Shown here: positions 6,218 to 15,083 of the stretch, piece by piece
Position numbering within the stretch: the stretch's first letter is position 1
Layout of the letters: every line of letters starts with the position of its first letter
Source of the DNA: DAOUVR01 sp034430535
Lineage (GTDB): Bacteria > Chloroflexota > Dehalococcoidia > E44-bin15
Assembly: GCA_964443325.1 (NCBI GenBank)
Contig: CAYUCL010000001.1
Span: forward strand, 62,001-126,000
DNA length: 64,000 bases
Direction: 5' to 3'
The notes under the pieces: model-generated
What the model was told of the DNA's origin: nothing
Seen by the model: the letters and a program-made list of their open reading frames with translations, nothing else
The model's database searches: none
Program-made: the position numbers and the translations under genes

Positions 6218-7957
6218 TTACGTCGCAGCCGGTATTACTGGCAAATCGATATGTGAGGGATAGTCTGACTGATGATAGACAGTCTGTACCGCCGGCACAC
6301 CCTGGGCGTCTTCACCAAACGCGTTGCCTGTATTCATGTTGCGGTCGATCCGAGGGAAATTGCTGCTCGAAATGTCTATTCGGATGCGATGCCCTCGGCG
6401 AAAGACAACACTTGTGACTGCCAGGTCAATGCAATACTCGTAAACCTCTCCAGGATTGACAAGCTCAGGTTGGATGATGGACTTGCGGTATCGAGCTCGA
6501 ATGCATCCTTCTGCCACGTTGTAAGCCGAGCCATCTGGATAGACGTCGATCAGTTTTGCCGTGAAATCGGTATCTCTCGCCGATGTGGCGGCAAAGAGAT
6601 GGAGGACAAGAGGTCCCGTAACCTCGATATCCTCGTTAAGCTCAGGTGTCGTATAGCATAGTACGTCGCTACGTTTCTCAACGGGAGTCTGGTCAAAGGG
6701 CCCCGGCACCAGCCTGCCTATAGTAAGATTCCGGCCTCCTAGAGTCGGAACGGGGAATCGCGGGTCATAAACGAATATATCCGGTGGTTCTGAGTCGGGC
6801 TCGTCCCTGCTTAACAGGCCATCGCCAGCAGCGGTATTTGACCGCCCCCTGCTGTGAAAGAAGAAGCGCTGCCATTCGGTTTGGGGCAGGGGCCAGGTAT
6901 CGGCATTCTGCCATCTATCCCTGCCCATTACAAAGTAACGTACAGCGGGTATGTCAACGTCCATCCCCCGCAGATACTTGTCAAAGAACGCCATGTGCCT
7001 CTCATGTAGAGCCGGTACCATAGTAGGAGTTACAGGGCCAAAATTGAGACCGCCAAGGAAAGGCGGCAAGATGAACCCGTGGGCCCAGGGCCCGCAGAGT
7101 AGGTGTTGCCCCTCTCGGGCACGCTCCGAGCCTCCCTTCTCACGCATGTTGAGGAAATTCTTGAACATGCTTCCGGCACTGACGTCATACCAGCCGGTGC
7201 AATGGAAACAGGGAACTTTCACCTTAGCGTAAGACCAGTAGAGATACTCTTCGGAATCCAGGGCAGCGAAGGCACCATCTGACGCTACCCAGGCTCCTAG
7301 AAGCTGAGAGAGGCCCTCGAACTGAAAATGCGGAATGTCTTTGAGTGGGAGGTAATTGCACACTTCGTCAGGATTGAATTGGGCTCGTTCAGTCATCTCC
7401 CGCATTTTGGAGACATCTTTGCCCTGCTTCTCCATCCTATCGATTATGTCAGGAGCCAGGAACGCAAGCATGCTTACAGTGAGTTCCAACTCCATCGGGC
7501 CGCTCCTCCTCGTTTCGCTAACGCGACCTGCCTGGACCATAGAAGGGGCGACGGCCTTCAGGTGGGGGGGGCCTTCCATTGCGGTTCGCCATTGGACAGC
7601 GCCAAGGAAGGAAGCACCAAACATACCGACATTTCCATCACACCATGGTTCGGCTGCCACCCATTCTACCGTGTCGTGACCGTCGGCACCCTTCGGCAAC
7701 CTGAGGGGTGTGTATTCACCTTCCGAAGCGAACCGGCCTCGGACATCCTGTATGACTACGGCGTATCCTGCAAAAGCGGCGTTCACAACTGATAGGAAAT
7801 CGCCACTTCCAGGCATCCCCAATTTATCGTACTGGGTACGAGCTACGATGGCGGGGTGTTTTTCAGCGTCATCTGGCCTGTAAATATCAGCTCGCAAAAT
7901 GACACCGTCCCGCATTGCCATAGGGACATCTCTATCGATACGGATTGAATTACTCAT
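6218..7957 (-). CDS. CocE/NonD family hydrolase (X-Pro dipeptidyl-peptidase S15 type)
   Basis: A 579-residue alpha/beta-hydrolase of the CocE/PepX family (esterases and acylamino hydrolases, usually cytoplasmic). The N-terminus has VPMAMRDGVILRADIYRP, the strand-turn that opens these enzymes. The nucleophile elbow is GMFGASFLG with Ser in GxSxxG. The C-terminal jelly-roll domain is complete, including DVYPDGSAYNVAEGCIRARYR and a terminal His-rich stretch. The frame is open upstream to 8152, but AAAGGAGG lies just before the ATG at 7957, which also starts the conserved domain. It is a single gene; no signal peptide. The substrate cannot be inferred. Confidence 0.88.
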   Translation of the reverse strand: MSNSIRIDRDVPMAMRDGVILRADIYRPDDAEKHPAIVARTQYDKLGMPGSGDFLSVVNAAFAGYAVVIQDVRGRFASEGEYTPLRLPKGADGHDTVEWVAAEPWCDGNVGMFGASFLGAVQWRTAMEGPPHLKAVAPSMVQAGRVSETRRSGPMELELTVSMLAFLAPDIIDRMEKQGKDVSKMREMTERAQFNPDEVCNYLPLKDIPHFQFEGLSQLLGAWVASDGAFAALDSEEYLYWSYAKVKVPCFHCTGWYDVSAGSMFKNFLNMREKGGSERAREGQHLLCGPWAHGFILPPFLGGLNFGPVTPTMVPALHERHMAFFDKYLRGMDVDIPAVRYFVMGRDRWQNADTWPLPQTEWQRFFFHSRGRSNTAAGDGLLSRDEPDSEPPDIFVYDPRFPVPTLGGRNLTIGRLVPGPFDQTPVEKRSDVLCYTTPELNEDIEVTGPLVLHLFAATSARDTDFTAKLIDVYPDGSAYNVAEGCIRARYRKSIIQPELVNPGEVYEYCIDLAVTSVVFRRGHRIRIDISSSNFPRIDRNMNTGNAFGEDAQGVPAVQTVYHQSDYPSHIDLPVIPAAT

Positions 7958-8348
7958 GGTTTCCTCCTTTGTAGCCGAACTTGTACGGATTTCTTGTTTC
8001 GCTACCTGCTTTCCTCCCCATCCACTCCCGATAACACAAGATCCGACGCTGTCTTCGCTGTGATTCCAAATATAAATCCGGTCAAGGGGACAACCCTTAA
8101 CCCCCCGGGCCTCCTTTCCGACACACGATAAGTTTTTGGTCCGTGTCCTCATGGATTCTCAGGCTGGTCAGCCCTAGCATCACTACCTCCTCTCTAAATC
8201 CGCCTGGATGCGCCCATGGAGTCGTGTCAGCCAGGCGTGAAAATGGGGCTGTTGGAAAAGTTGGTTAGCTATTTGTTAGCTATTTTTGGTTATGTCTACT
8301 TGGCGAAGGTCATTTTAGCTTCAAAAAGCGTAGTATATACATGATTGG

Positions 8349-8422
8349 TGGCGCATGCGGGATTCGAACCCGCGATCTCCTCCTTGAGAGGGAGGTGTCC
8401 TAAACCCCTAGACGAATGCGCC
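8349..8422 (-). tRNA. tRNA-Glu (anticodon CTC)
   Basis: A complete cloverleaf reads on the minus strand: acceptor GGCGCAT/ATGCGCC, anticodon stem CCTCC/GGAGG around loop CTCTCAA (anticodon CTC), and T-arm GCGGG-TTCGAAT-CCCGC. The discriminator is A and a CCA is encoded at 8348-8346. A TATACT about 15 bases upstream of the 5' end could be its -10. Confidence 0.96.
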
Positions 8423-8948
8423 ACTTTGTCCTATTGAGTATATCACGTTAAAGAAGCTCAGGGAAACCCTCGCGGCCTGGCGGCCACAACCAGGCTACCG
8501 ACATAAGCTGTCATTCTGAGGAGCGAAGCGACGAAGAATCTGGAGCAAATCAGCCTAGGAGTCAACTTCTGCAGGTATATCGAGATTCTTCGCCAGAGCC
8601 TGCACTGAGTACCATGAGATTCTTCCCCTTCACTCGGTGAAGGGTCAGAATTACAATTGGGTTATGGCAGGAGGTAGCGTCGCCACTCTGTGGCGACGAA
8701 ACAAATGTAGTTGCCCATCCTTCCTTGAAGGATTGGGCAGGTGAGCCTGATCCTTCAGCTGAAGGACAGGCAACTAGCAAAATTGAGGCAGAGGAGTTAT
8801 ATGGAGGGGAACTCTGCCACCACCTTCACTCTCTCCCTTACCTCTCCCTTCAAGGGAGAGGGGATGAGATTCTTCCCCTTCACTCGATGAAGGGTCAGAA
8901 TGACAGGAAGCGAAAGGTGCAGGGTCAGAATGGCAACTGTGGCCTAAT

Positions 8949-9003
8949 GTAGCGCGACCCTTCAGGGTCGCCCTTTCGTTGCGAGGCTAAAGCCTCGCGC
9001 TAC
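8949..9003. repeat. Three-way palindromic repeat, copy 1
   Basis: Outer inverted ends GTAGCGCGA/TCGCGCTAC enclose two hairpins, GCGACCCTTCAGGGTCGC and GCGAGGCTAAAGCCTCGC. The single strand can fold as a three-way junction. Other copies are at 33229-33279, 45499-45549 and 63255-63306. Confidence 0.85.
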
Positions 9004-9018
9004 GAAAGAAACAGCAAT

Positions 9019-9111
9019 GTAGGGTGGGTGGAATGAAATGAAACCCACCTTCACAATTGATATGCAAATGGTGGGTTTCGCCCTTCCGCTTAAGGGCTGC
9101 ACCCACCCTAC
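9019..9111. repeat. GTAGGGTGGGT palindromic element
   Basis: A 93-bp element bounded by GTAGGGTGGGT and its inverse ACCCACCCTAC. Inside are a second inverted pair (AAACCCACC/GGTGGGTTT) and a small hairpin (GCCCTTCCGCTTAAGGGC). It is noncoding and MITE- or REP-like; only one copy is in the window. Confidence 0.6.
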
Positions 9112-9248
9112 TGAGGCTACATAGAGTCCAACCTCATCTCGCTAAAACATTACAATGTGATTGTAGTGTGTTACATCAACAATATCCATCTGGCTAAAAC
9201 TCAATGGCTGGCTACCAAAGGCAATGGAGAATCCGTAGTCTGCCAGGC

Positions 9249-10631
9249 TCAGGTGTTGAAACTGCCCTCCAGTATGCTGTTGAAGATCTCCATCTGCTTT
9301 CTTGCCACCCCTGGCCAGCTATAGTTTCGTAAGGCGTTCTCCCTACCCGCCTTAGAAAATTTCGCCCACAGCGCATGATCCCGCAACAGCCTTTTGATGG
9401 CAGCTTGCATCTCTTTCAGGTCTCTAACATCCACGAGAAACCCGTTCTCCCCATCTGTAATTATCTCCTGAGGGCCTCCAGCATCGGTTGCAACCACGGG
9501 TAACCCACAGGACGCCGCCTCTATGATGGACAGCCCAAAGGGTTCTATAAAGGCAGGATTGACAAATATGCCTCCGGTTCTGGCGACTATGCGATAGAAC
9601 TCAGCAACTTCCGTTTCGAAATCTACATACCTACGTATGTAGACCTTTCCTTCGAGGCGGTATCTATCAATAAGGCATTGCATCTTCTTCACGACAAGAC
9701 GAGCTTCCTCACTCAGGTCATCCCCTGCCATGCCGCCCGCAATTACCAGGTTTGATAGTTCTTGTACACCCGTGTCCGTACCGTAGGCCTCGATTAGACC
9801 GGGAATGTTCTTTCGCCGTTCAGGTCTGGTAAGTGTATAAACTATCGGCTTCTCCGCCTCCACCAGTGCCTCTTTCAGTTCCTTCTCCAGCCTCTCATAC
9901 CTGCTGCTTTCCTCTCGACGATCATAGAACGGGTAGAATCTCTCCAAATCCGTCCCCGGCGGAACAACTACAAATCTCCCATCGTCTATGTCGACGTTGT
10001 ACATACCGTACTGCTCTCTTCGCTCCTGATCGGTACTGACAACAATGCAATCAGCATGATCAAGGGTCTCCTGCTCAGCCCTGAGCCGGTGCGAGAAACT
10101 GTAAATCCTGTCCATTTCCTCAAAATTGTGCTCATCGATGCCCAGTGACCTCATCTTGGGCTTACCCAGGGAGTGAGCGGTATGAACCTGAGGTATTCTT
10201 AGCTCCCTGGAAAGCGTGGTGCATACAAGCCCAGAATCGGCGTAGTTACTATGCAATATGTCGGGAGCCCTCCCCATCTCCTCCATATATTTTTTGACAT
10301 TCGCCACGAACTCAGCTATATGCGGCCAAAGGTTCACCTTCCTTAGATATCCGTCCCCTCCACAGGGAATGCGCACAATGTTCACCTTTTCGGCCAGTGG
10401 ATCGACACTTTCGGAATAGCCAGGATAGTCTTTGTCCCTTATCATCCTCGTCACGACATCCACCTTTTCGACTTCATCCAACTTGCCAAATTCTCTAGCA
10501 AGGCTGAGCACATATAGTACCTGGCCGCCGGTATCTTCATCGCGGCCTAGCTCGAGGCCACGGCTTCTTAAAAGCCCGTGCATGCTGTGCATCTGGATGT
10601 ACAGGCGGTTAGGGTTCGACTCTGCGCTCAT
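9249..10631 (-). CDS. Glycosyltransferase family 4, sucrose-phosphate synthase-like
   Basis: A 460-residue GT-B glycosyltransferase. The N-terminal HSMHGLLRSRGLELGRDEDTGG stretch (residues about 15-36) is the sugar-acceptor/diphosphate loop typical of sucrose and sucrose-phosphate synthases. HTAHSLG, VPPGTD and TRPERRKNI follow in order, and the C-terminal domain has the E-x7-E motif (EPFGLSIIE) that binds the nucleotide sugar. The most likely reaction is glucosyl transfer to a sugar phosphate, giving sucrose-phosphate or a related compatible solute. GGAAGG lies 6 bases before the ATG at 10631; an ATG at 10646 is less well placed. It overlaps the kinase-like gene upstream by 23 bp, so the two are translationally coupled. 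Confidence 0.85.
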   Translation of the reverse strand: MSAESNPNRLYIQMHSMHGLLRSRGLELGRDEDTGGQVLYVLSLAREFGKLDEVEKVDVVTRMIRDKDYPGYSESVDPLAEKVNIVRIPCGGDGYLRKVNLWPHIAEFVANVKKYMEEMGRAPDILHSNYADSGLVCTTLSRELRIPQVHTAHSLGKPKMRSLGIDEHNFEEMDRIYSFSHRLRAEQETLDHADCIVVSTDQERREQYGMYNVDIDDGRFVVVPPGTDLERFYPFYDRREESSRYERLEKELKEALVEAEKPIVYTLTRPERRKNIPGLIEAYGTDTGVQELSNLVIAGGMAGDDLSEEARLVVKKMQCLIDRYRLEGKVYIRRYVDFETEVAEFYRIVARTGGIFVNPAFIEPFGLSIIEAASCGLPVVATDAGGPQEIITDGENGFLVDVRDLKEMQAAIKRLLRDHALWAKFSKAGRENALRNYSWPGVARKQMEIFNSILEGSFNT

Positions 10632-11280
10632 TCTTCGCCTTCCCATAGAAGTCGTCCAGGTCGAGGAAATCCTTCCTGACTATTATATCCGCCAAGCCCT
10701 TATGCCCTGAAATTATTCGGTGTTCAATCTCGAGCACCTCGGCGACGAAATCCTCTATTACGTCTCTTGCCCTCTCCAGCCTCTCCTGTTCGGTATCCTG
10801 ATAAGTCCGGTCAATGAAAACCCTCTTGTCGACGAAGTTGAGCCTCGTGGTATAGGCTCCTTCAACGATCAGAACGGACGTGTCTCCAACCTCGAGTAGC
10901 TCTGTAACTATCCTGTCCTCGTCATACAGTGCCAGGGGCTTGTAGACCCATCCATCCCCTTGTTTGAACGACCTTAGGTTTGCTTCAATGAAATCCAGTT
11001 TTACCTCGTACTCTCCTACTTGTCTGATGTTTATTCGCCTCATCTCATGGTTTGTCTTAGGTGGAAACACGAAGTAGTCGTCCTGCTGAATAATCTTTGA
11101 CCTGATCCCATTCTCTGTCAACAGTCTTGCCAACTCGGCCGCCAGCTCTGACTTTCCCGACCCTGACTCGCCACCTATCGATACTACATACTTATCCTGA
11201 ATCTGTCCTCTAAGGAGGTTAAGAATGCGTTGCGCCATGCTGGTGTGATAGTCCCTTATCACCAACTTATCGCCTTTCAT
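10609..11280 (-). CDS. P-loop uridine kinase/phosphoribulokinase-family protein
   Basis: 223 residues. Walker A is GGESGSGKS (36-44) and an acidic DDYF segment follows at the usual place for the nucleoside/sugar-binding Asp of the uridine kinase family. The C-terminal third (RTYQDTEQERLERARD) looks like the lid region. GGGAGGGG lies just before the ATG at 11280. Overlap with the sucrose-phosphate-synthase-like gene points to phosphorylation of a sugar or nucleoside feeding the same pathway; the substrate is unknown. No terminator separates them. Confidence 0.75.
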   Translation of the reverse strand: MKGDKLVIRDYHTSMAQRILNLLRGQIQDKYVVSIGGESGSGKSELAAELARLLTENGIRSKIIQQDDYFVFPPKTNHEMRRINIRQVGEYEVKLDFIEANLRSFKQGDGWVYKPLALYDEDRIVTELLEVGDTSVLIVEGAYTTRLNFVDKRVFIDRTYQDTEQERLERARDVIEDFVAEVLEIEHRIISGHKGLADIIVRKDFLDLDDFYGKAKNERRVEP

Positions 11281-11540
11281 CGGCCCCTCCCTAAAACCAA
11301 ACATGCGCTATGCAACGTTGTTTTCACCACAATCCCAATTCCAACCGCCTGGCAGCAACGATGCGTGTCCATCCAACATCCGCTGAGAATAACTCTTTTT
11401 ACATCCTTTTAGCCCAATGACACTTCATCTCTATGGCTCGTGCTTGATCGCGCCCCACAGTGCGGGGCCTAGGTAATCAGGTGCCACCGGCCGTGACATG
11501 TCATCGAACGCAGCTTGTAGCTAGTGGATAGTAATGGTTC

Positions 11541-12458
11541 TCAGGTCTTTTGTTTTTCGATGTATCCCACGAAGCCAGTAATAGCGTTGATAATGAAGTA
11601 GTGTTCCCGTTGGTATTGATCCTTTGGGAGTTCTTTTAAACCATTCAGAGTTGCATCTTCAGCCAGCAGCTTGGAAAATATGTCCTCGTATTCTGCCCCG
11701 TGCTCAAGGGCTTCACTGATCACCTCTCGCCATAGCTCAACCTGCTCTTTGTGGCGCTGGAGTTTGGTCCGTGCATCTCCGCCAGGACCATAATGGGCGT
11801 AATAGATACCTGTTGCATCACGTCGAAGAAGCTTATCAATGGATTCCATATAGTGCTCCAACAACAATGGTGGGGGTGTGGCCGGACGTAGCAAGTTGAC
11901 CTTAACGGTGTAAGCCCCTGCAGCTTCCCCGGCAAATAGCTTCCCGCTTCGCCTATCGAAAAAACTCATGTGATGTGCAGCATGACCTGGAGTGTGTATT
12001 ATCTCCAGTTCAAACTCATCCCCTAATGGGATTATCGTTCCCTCCTCGGCTGCTATTATCCGTTCCGGAGCAACATTTTGCGGACGCCCTTGCTTCTTTG
12101 CCAGATCACCCAGCGTCTTCAAGCTTCCTTCCCATAGCTTGTCAGGATTTGCCAGATGGGACGCTCCCCTGGGGTGAACAACAACCATTGCGTTTGGCAA
12201 GTGCTGTAAAAGCTCACCTGCGGCTCCTGCATGGTCAATATGGATATGTGTGAGGAAGATATAGCTAACATTCTCTCGTTCTATCCCCAGTTTATCGAGG
12301 CCATTTATAAGATTCCCTGCGGAACAATAGGGGCCAGCATCTATCAACGCCATCCGCTCTCTACCGAGCACATACACGCCAACGAATTCATTCCAGCCAG
12401 ATATAGGCGGCTGAACATCGATCATGCTTAAGTGTTCGGATAGATGATATGCCTGCAT
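11541..12458 (-). CDS. MBL-fold metallo-hydrolase
   Basis: A 305-residue metallo-beta-lactamase-fold hydrolase. The metal motif THIHIDHAG has the full HxHxDH signature; further ligands are the His of HTPGHAAHH and the late His of YYAHYGPGG. At the bridging-acid position the sequence reads LFAGEAAG, with Glu where most family members have Asp. The C-terminal 90 residues are helical and resemble the extension of hydrolase members that act on thioesters or acyl conjugates. It stands alone between repeat-bearing gaps. The substrate is not predictable; the cell location is cytoplasmic. Confidence 0.88.
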   Translation of the reverse strand: MQAYHLSEHLSMIDVQPPISGWNEFVGVYVLGRERMALIDAGPYCSAGNLINGLDKLGIERENVSYIFLTHIHIDHAGAAGELLQHLPNAMVVVHPRGASHLANPDKLWEGSLKTLGDLAKKQGRPQNVAPERIIAAEEGTIIPLGDEFELEIIHTPGHAAHHMSFFDRRSGKLFAGEAAGAYTVKVNLLRPATPPPLLLEHYMESIDKLLRRDATGIYYAHYGPGGDARTKLQRHKEQVELWREVISEALEHGAEYEDIFSKLLAEDATLNGLKELPKDQYQREHYFIINAITGFVGYIEKQKT

Positions 12459-12917
12459 TCTCAGGGTCCAAATTTGCTCATTTCAAAGTGCCGCTTTACT
12501 TCCAAATAGAGGAAAAAGCTATTAAGAAACTGAGCCCTTATTGATAGAGATTGCTGAGATAGTCTTAATCAACCCCCTAAATCCCCCAATCTTGGGGGAC
12601 TTTTGAAGCTGGGGGACACCCCCAGACCCCTGGCAGGAAGTATCCTGCACCTCTTTTCCAGCGGTCTTCTAATGGCTATTTTCGTAGACTCCTCATTCAA
12701 AGTCAAGATGGACTGTTAGCCGGAATAGTTGCCTTTGGGATGGGCAAGGGGTTTTCGCTTAAACCAAAAACCACCCATACACGACCGCTGGGCGCTGCGT
12801 CAAGCACGAGCCTGTGAATTGACAACTGGGTGAAATATACATACTATCGGTACCAAGAACAATGAGGATTACTATTGCGAGCTCGAATAAGTAATCCTGA
12901 ATACTAGGAGGTGAAAA
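12459..12917. other. Intergenic region with a CCCCC/GGGGG repeat
   Basis: 459 bases without a gene. At about 12570-12640 lies a GC-rich element alternating CCCCC and GGGGG blocks (CCCCCAATCTTGGGGG, then GGGGGACACCCCC) that can form nested hairpins. The remainder shows only the ribosome site of the next gene. Confidence 0.5.
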
Positions 12918-13928
12918 ATGTGGGATGCGTCGAAGTGCGACCTGTGTGGCGACTGCCTGGTGAAATGCTTGTACGTTGACTACGACAAGGAGAAGGCTGT
13001 CGCCGATATAAAGGCGCTCATGGAGGGCAAAGAGGCCGACATTCTGCATAAGTGCATCACCTGCTGCGCCTGCAGCGAGTACTGCCCCACCGGCGCCGAT
13101 CCCTTCGACCTTATCCTCAAGATGCTGGAGAAAACACACGCCTTCCCGGTAAGCCAGGAGATGATAAGTATGTTCGATGGCACTTCCGCCATCCCCAACG
13201 AGGTGATACCGGGCGATCCCGATAAACCGGCACTTTCTCTATGCATCATGGAGCACTGGATACCCGATGGAGCCCTCGATGGCCAGTTGTTCAAAGGCCT
13301 CACCGTGGTCAAGGGAGGTGAATACTTCTGCCTCATCGGCTATGTGCATCTCGGCCTGGAGAGCCCCATCGAGAAGAAGGCCCAGGAGTTCATCGACAAG
13401 ATAGCCAGCCTGGGGAAGGACATAGTTTTCCTCCATGACGACTGCTACGCTATGGTGAACGCCAAGGTCAAGGACTACGGCATCACCGTACCTTTCAACT
13501 ACATGCACCTCTTCGAGTACCTTCGCAACTACCTCAGGGACCATCAAAGCAGCATCACCAAGCTGGGCAAAAAGGTCGCATATCACCGTCCCTGCGCCTC
13601 GAGGTACACTCCAGAGAAAGACGCTTTCCTCGATGAAATCTTTGAGCTCATCGGTGTCGAGCGACCACCGCGAAAATACGAGCGGGAGACCGCCCTCTGC
13701 TGCACTGCGTCCATCATTCGCGTTTACCCTGAATTGGCAGCGGGAGTTCAGGCGAAAAACATGAACGATGCCATCGAGTGTGGCGCTGACGCTCTGATAA
13801 CGCTTTGCCCCATATGTGACCGCGTTCTGAGGCGGCCGACCTCCCAGTACGGCCTGCGGAAGATTTTTATTACCGATCTCTGTCGCATGGCCCTGGGGGA
13901 GGAGCCCTGGCCAGAGTTAGCAGCGTAG
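12918..13928 (+). CDS. (Fe-S)-binding protein, HdrD/GlpC-like
   Basis: 336 residues. Two [4Fe-4S] motifs at the N-terminus: C7-x2-C-x2-C-x3-C17 and C46-x2-C-x2-C-x3-C56. The C-terminal region has CCG-type cysteine clusters (HRPCASRY, ALCCTAS, CPICD), as in heterodisulfide reductase subunit D and glycolate/glycerol-3-phosphate oxidase subunits. It is likely a cytoplasmic electron-transfer or disulfide-reducing subunit. TAGGAGGTG gives a strong ribosome site at 12918. No partner dehydrogenase or HdrA/E is adjacent, so the donor and acceptor are unknown. Confidence 0.85.
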   Translation: MWDASKCDLCGDCLVKCLYVDYDKEKAVADIKALMEGKEADILHKCITCCACSEYCPTGADPFDLILKMLEKTHAFPVSQEMISMFDGTSAIPNEVIPGDPDKPALSLCIMEHWIPDGALDGQLFKGLTVVKGGEYFCLIGYVHLGLESPIEKKAQEFIDKIASLGKDIVFLHDDCYAMVNAKVKDYGITVPFNYMHLFEYLRNYLRDHQSSITKLGKKVAYHRPCASRYTPEKDAFLDEIFELIGVERPPRKYERETALCCTASIIRVYPELAAGVQAKNMNDAIECGADALITLCPICDRVLRRPTSQYGLRKIFITDLCRMALGEEPWPELAA

Positions 13929-13985
13929 AGCAGGGGATTCCAGCCTGATATGCCTCAGGTGACAGCAGCTAATCACCGCCAACAT

Positions 13986-14213
13986 CTATATCCCCCCTTT
14001 TCTAAAGGGGCTAAGACCGCCATCTCCCCCCTTTGGTAAAGGGGGCAAAGGGGGATTACGTTACTCTACAATGAGAGCCTCAAAGCTCATCACTGCCAAC
14101 ATCTATCCCCCCCTTTCTAAAGGGGTCAAGGGGGATTACGTTACTCTACAATGAGAGCCTCGAAGCTCGTCTTTGCCCACGTTTATCCCCCCTTTTCTAA
14201 AAAGGGGGACTTC
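13986..14213. repeat. 80-bp tandem repeat of CCCCTT/AAGGGG hairpins
   Basis: The block GGGGATTACGTTACTCTACA plus ATGAGAGCCTC and flanking CCCCCCTTTCTAAAGGGG occurs at about 14050 and again 80 bases later (about 14130), with partial copies on each side. Each unit has a CCCCTTT/AAAGGGG hairpin. This accounts for most of the gene-free stretch 13929-14414; the remainder shows nothing recognisable. Confidence 0.75.
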
Positions 14214-14414
14214 ATAGGTGATTATATAAACTGCCATTTTCTGCATCTGAGTGAACGCAATGGACTTTCGTTTAGCGCACGAACCTGCTGCGCCGTGCCC
14301 GAGACTATTCACTAAGGTCGCGATACGCAGGGATTTATGATAAATCGCTTGCTTAGGAAGTTTGACACGGTTGGCTTTTTCAGATATGTCCCTAATGCTG
14401 TGGACGAATATGAA

Positions 14415-14795
14415 CTACGTCAATAAGTGTGAAACTCTATCAGTCTTGCCTGCCTCCGATGTAAAGCGGCTCATCAACTTACGAGCGACTATAGGGTGAA
14501 GGACTGGCTCACCGGCGTAGACTGCTCGAATAGCATGGATTAGCTCATCGCCGCTCACAGCCTTTAGCAGATAGCCAGCAGCGCCTGCTTCCATCAGTCC
14601 AAAAATATACTCGTCATAATCATATCCGGTGAGTACGAGCACCGCTACCGAGGGCAAAAAAGCCTTGATCTGTATAGTAGCCTCAATGCCAGTTAGTTTC
14701 GGCATAACGATATCCATGATGACCAAATCAGGCCGAAGTTGGCTCGCCAAATACACTGCCTCCTCGCCATCGCCAGCCTCACAGATGACCTCGAG
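14415..14795 (-). pseudogene. Truncated NarL/FixJ-type response regulator
   Basis: The frame encodes the middle and end of a receiver domain: phosphoacceptor Asp in LVIMDIVMPKLTG, the Thr of VLVLTGYDYDEYI and the Lys of YLLKAVSGDEL. About the first 45 residues, including the acidic pocket, are missing because an in-frame stop (TAA near 14796) precedes LEVICEAGDGEEA. The C-terminal LuxR-type helix-turn-helix is also absent, since the frame stops at SHLLT, where such proteins usually continue into it. It is a decayed two-component regulator with no histidine kinase nearby. Confidence 0.75.
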
Positions 14796-15083
14796 TTAAA
14801 CGGTTAGCCAGACGGCTGGGCTTATTGCGTAAAAGCAACGGTAAAGATAGGCATAAATGCCGATGACATTAGGCATAAATGCCGATGACATTACATTTCC
14901 ACTACTGTTAAATAGGGGTGGAGAATGGGGTGTGGTGAAGAGGAAATGAATAGAATAACGATAAAAGGGAGGGGAAGGAAAATGAAAGTAGGGGATAGGG
15001 AGGTGATGTTGTAATAAGAGCCTGTTGACAAAGCGCTGAAGGGTCAAAACATTACGATATTGCCATTGCAGAGAAGGGGAGAA
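14796..15083. other. Intergenic region with a 22-bp duplication and a C-depleted G-rich tract
   Basis: AGGCATAAATGCCGATGACATT occurs twice in tandem at about 14849-14892, each copy carrying the hairpin GGCATaaATGCC. From about 14915 to 15010 the plus strand is almost free of C and has several runs of three or four G. No gene is supported; a 22-codon frame at 14946 lacks a separate ribosome site. Confidence 0.45.

Larger units (their letters stand above)
8423..9248. repeat. Gene-free repeat region
   Basis: 826 bases without a convincing gene. It contains a CATTCTGAG...GAAGAATCT palindromic element (8509-8541), two further inverted half-copies (near 8580-8655 and 8868-8910), the purine-rich palindrome around CTCCCTT...AAGGGAG (about 8830-8865), one copy of the three-way GTAGCGCGA repeat (8949-9003) and the GTAGGGTGGGT element (9019-9111). 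Short open frames here are translations of the repeats. Confidence 0.7.

Noticed and set aside
13986..14213. Insertion sequence or MITE
   Set aside because: An 80-bp tandem repeat without terminal inverted repeats, target duplications or a transposase.
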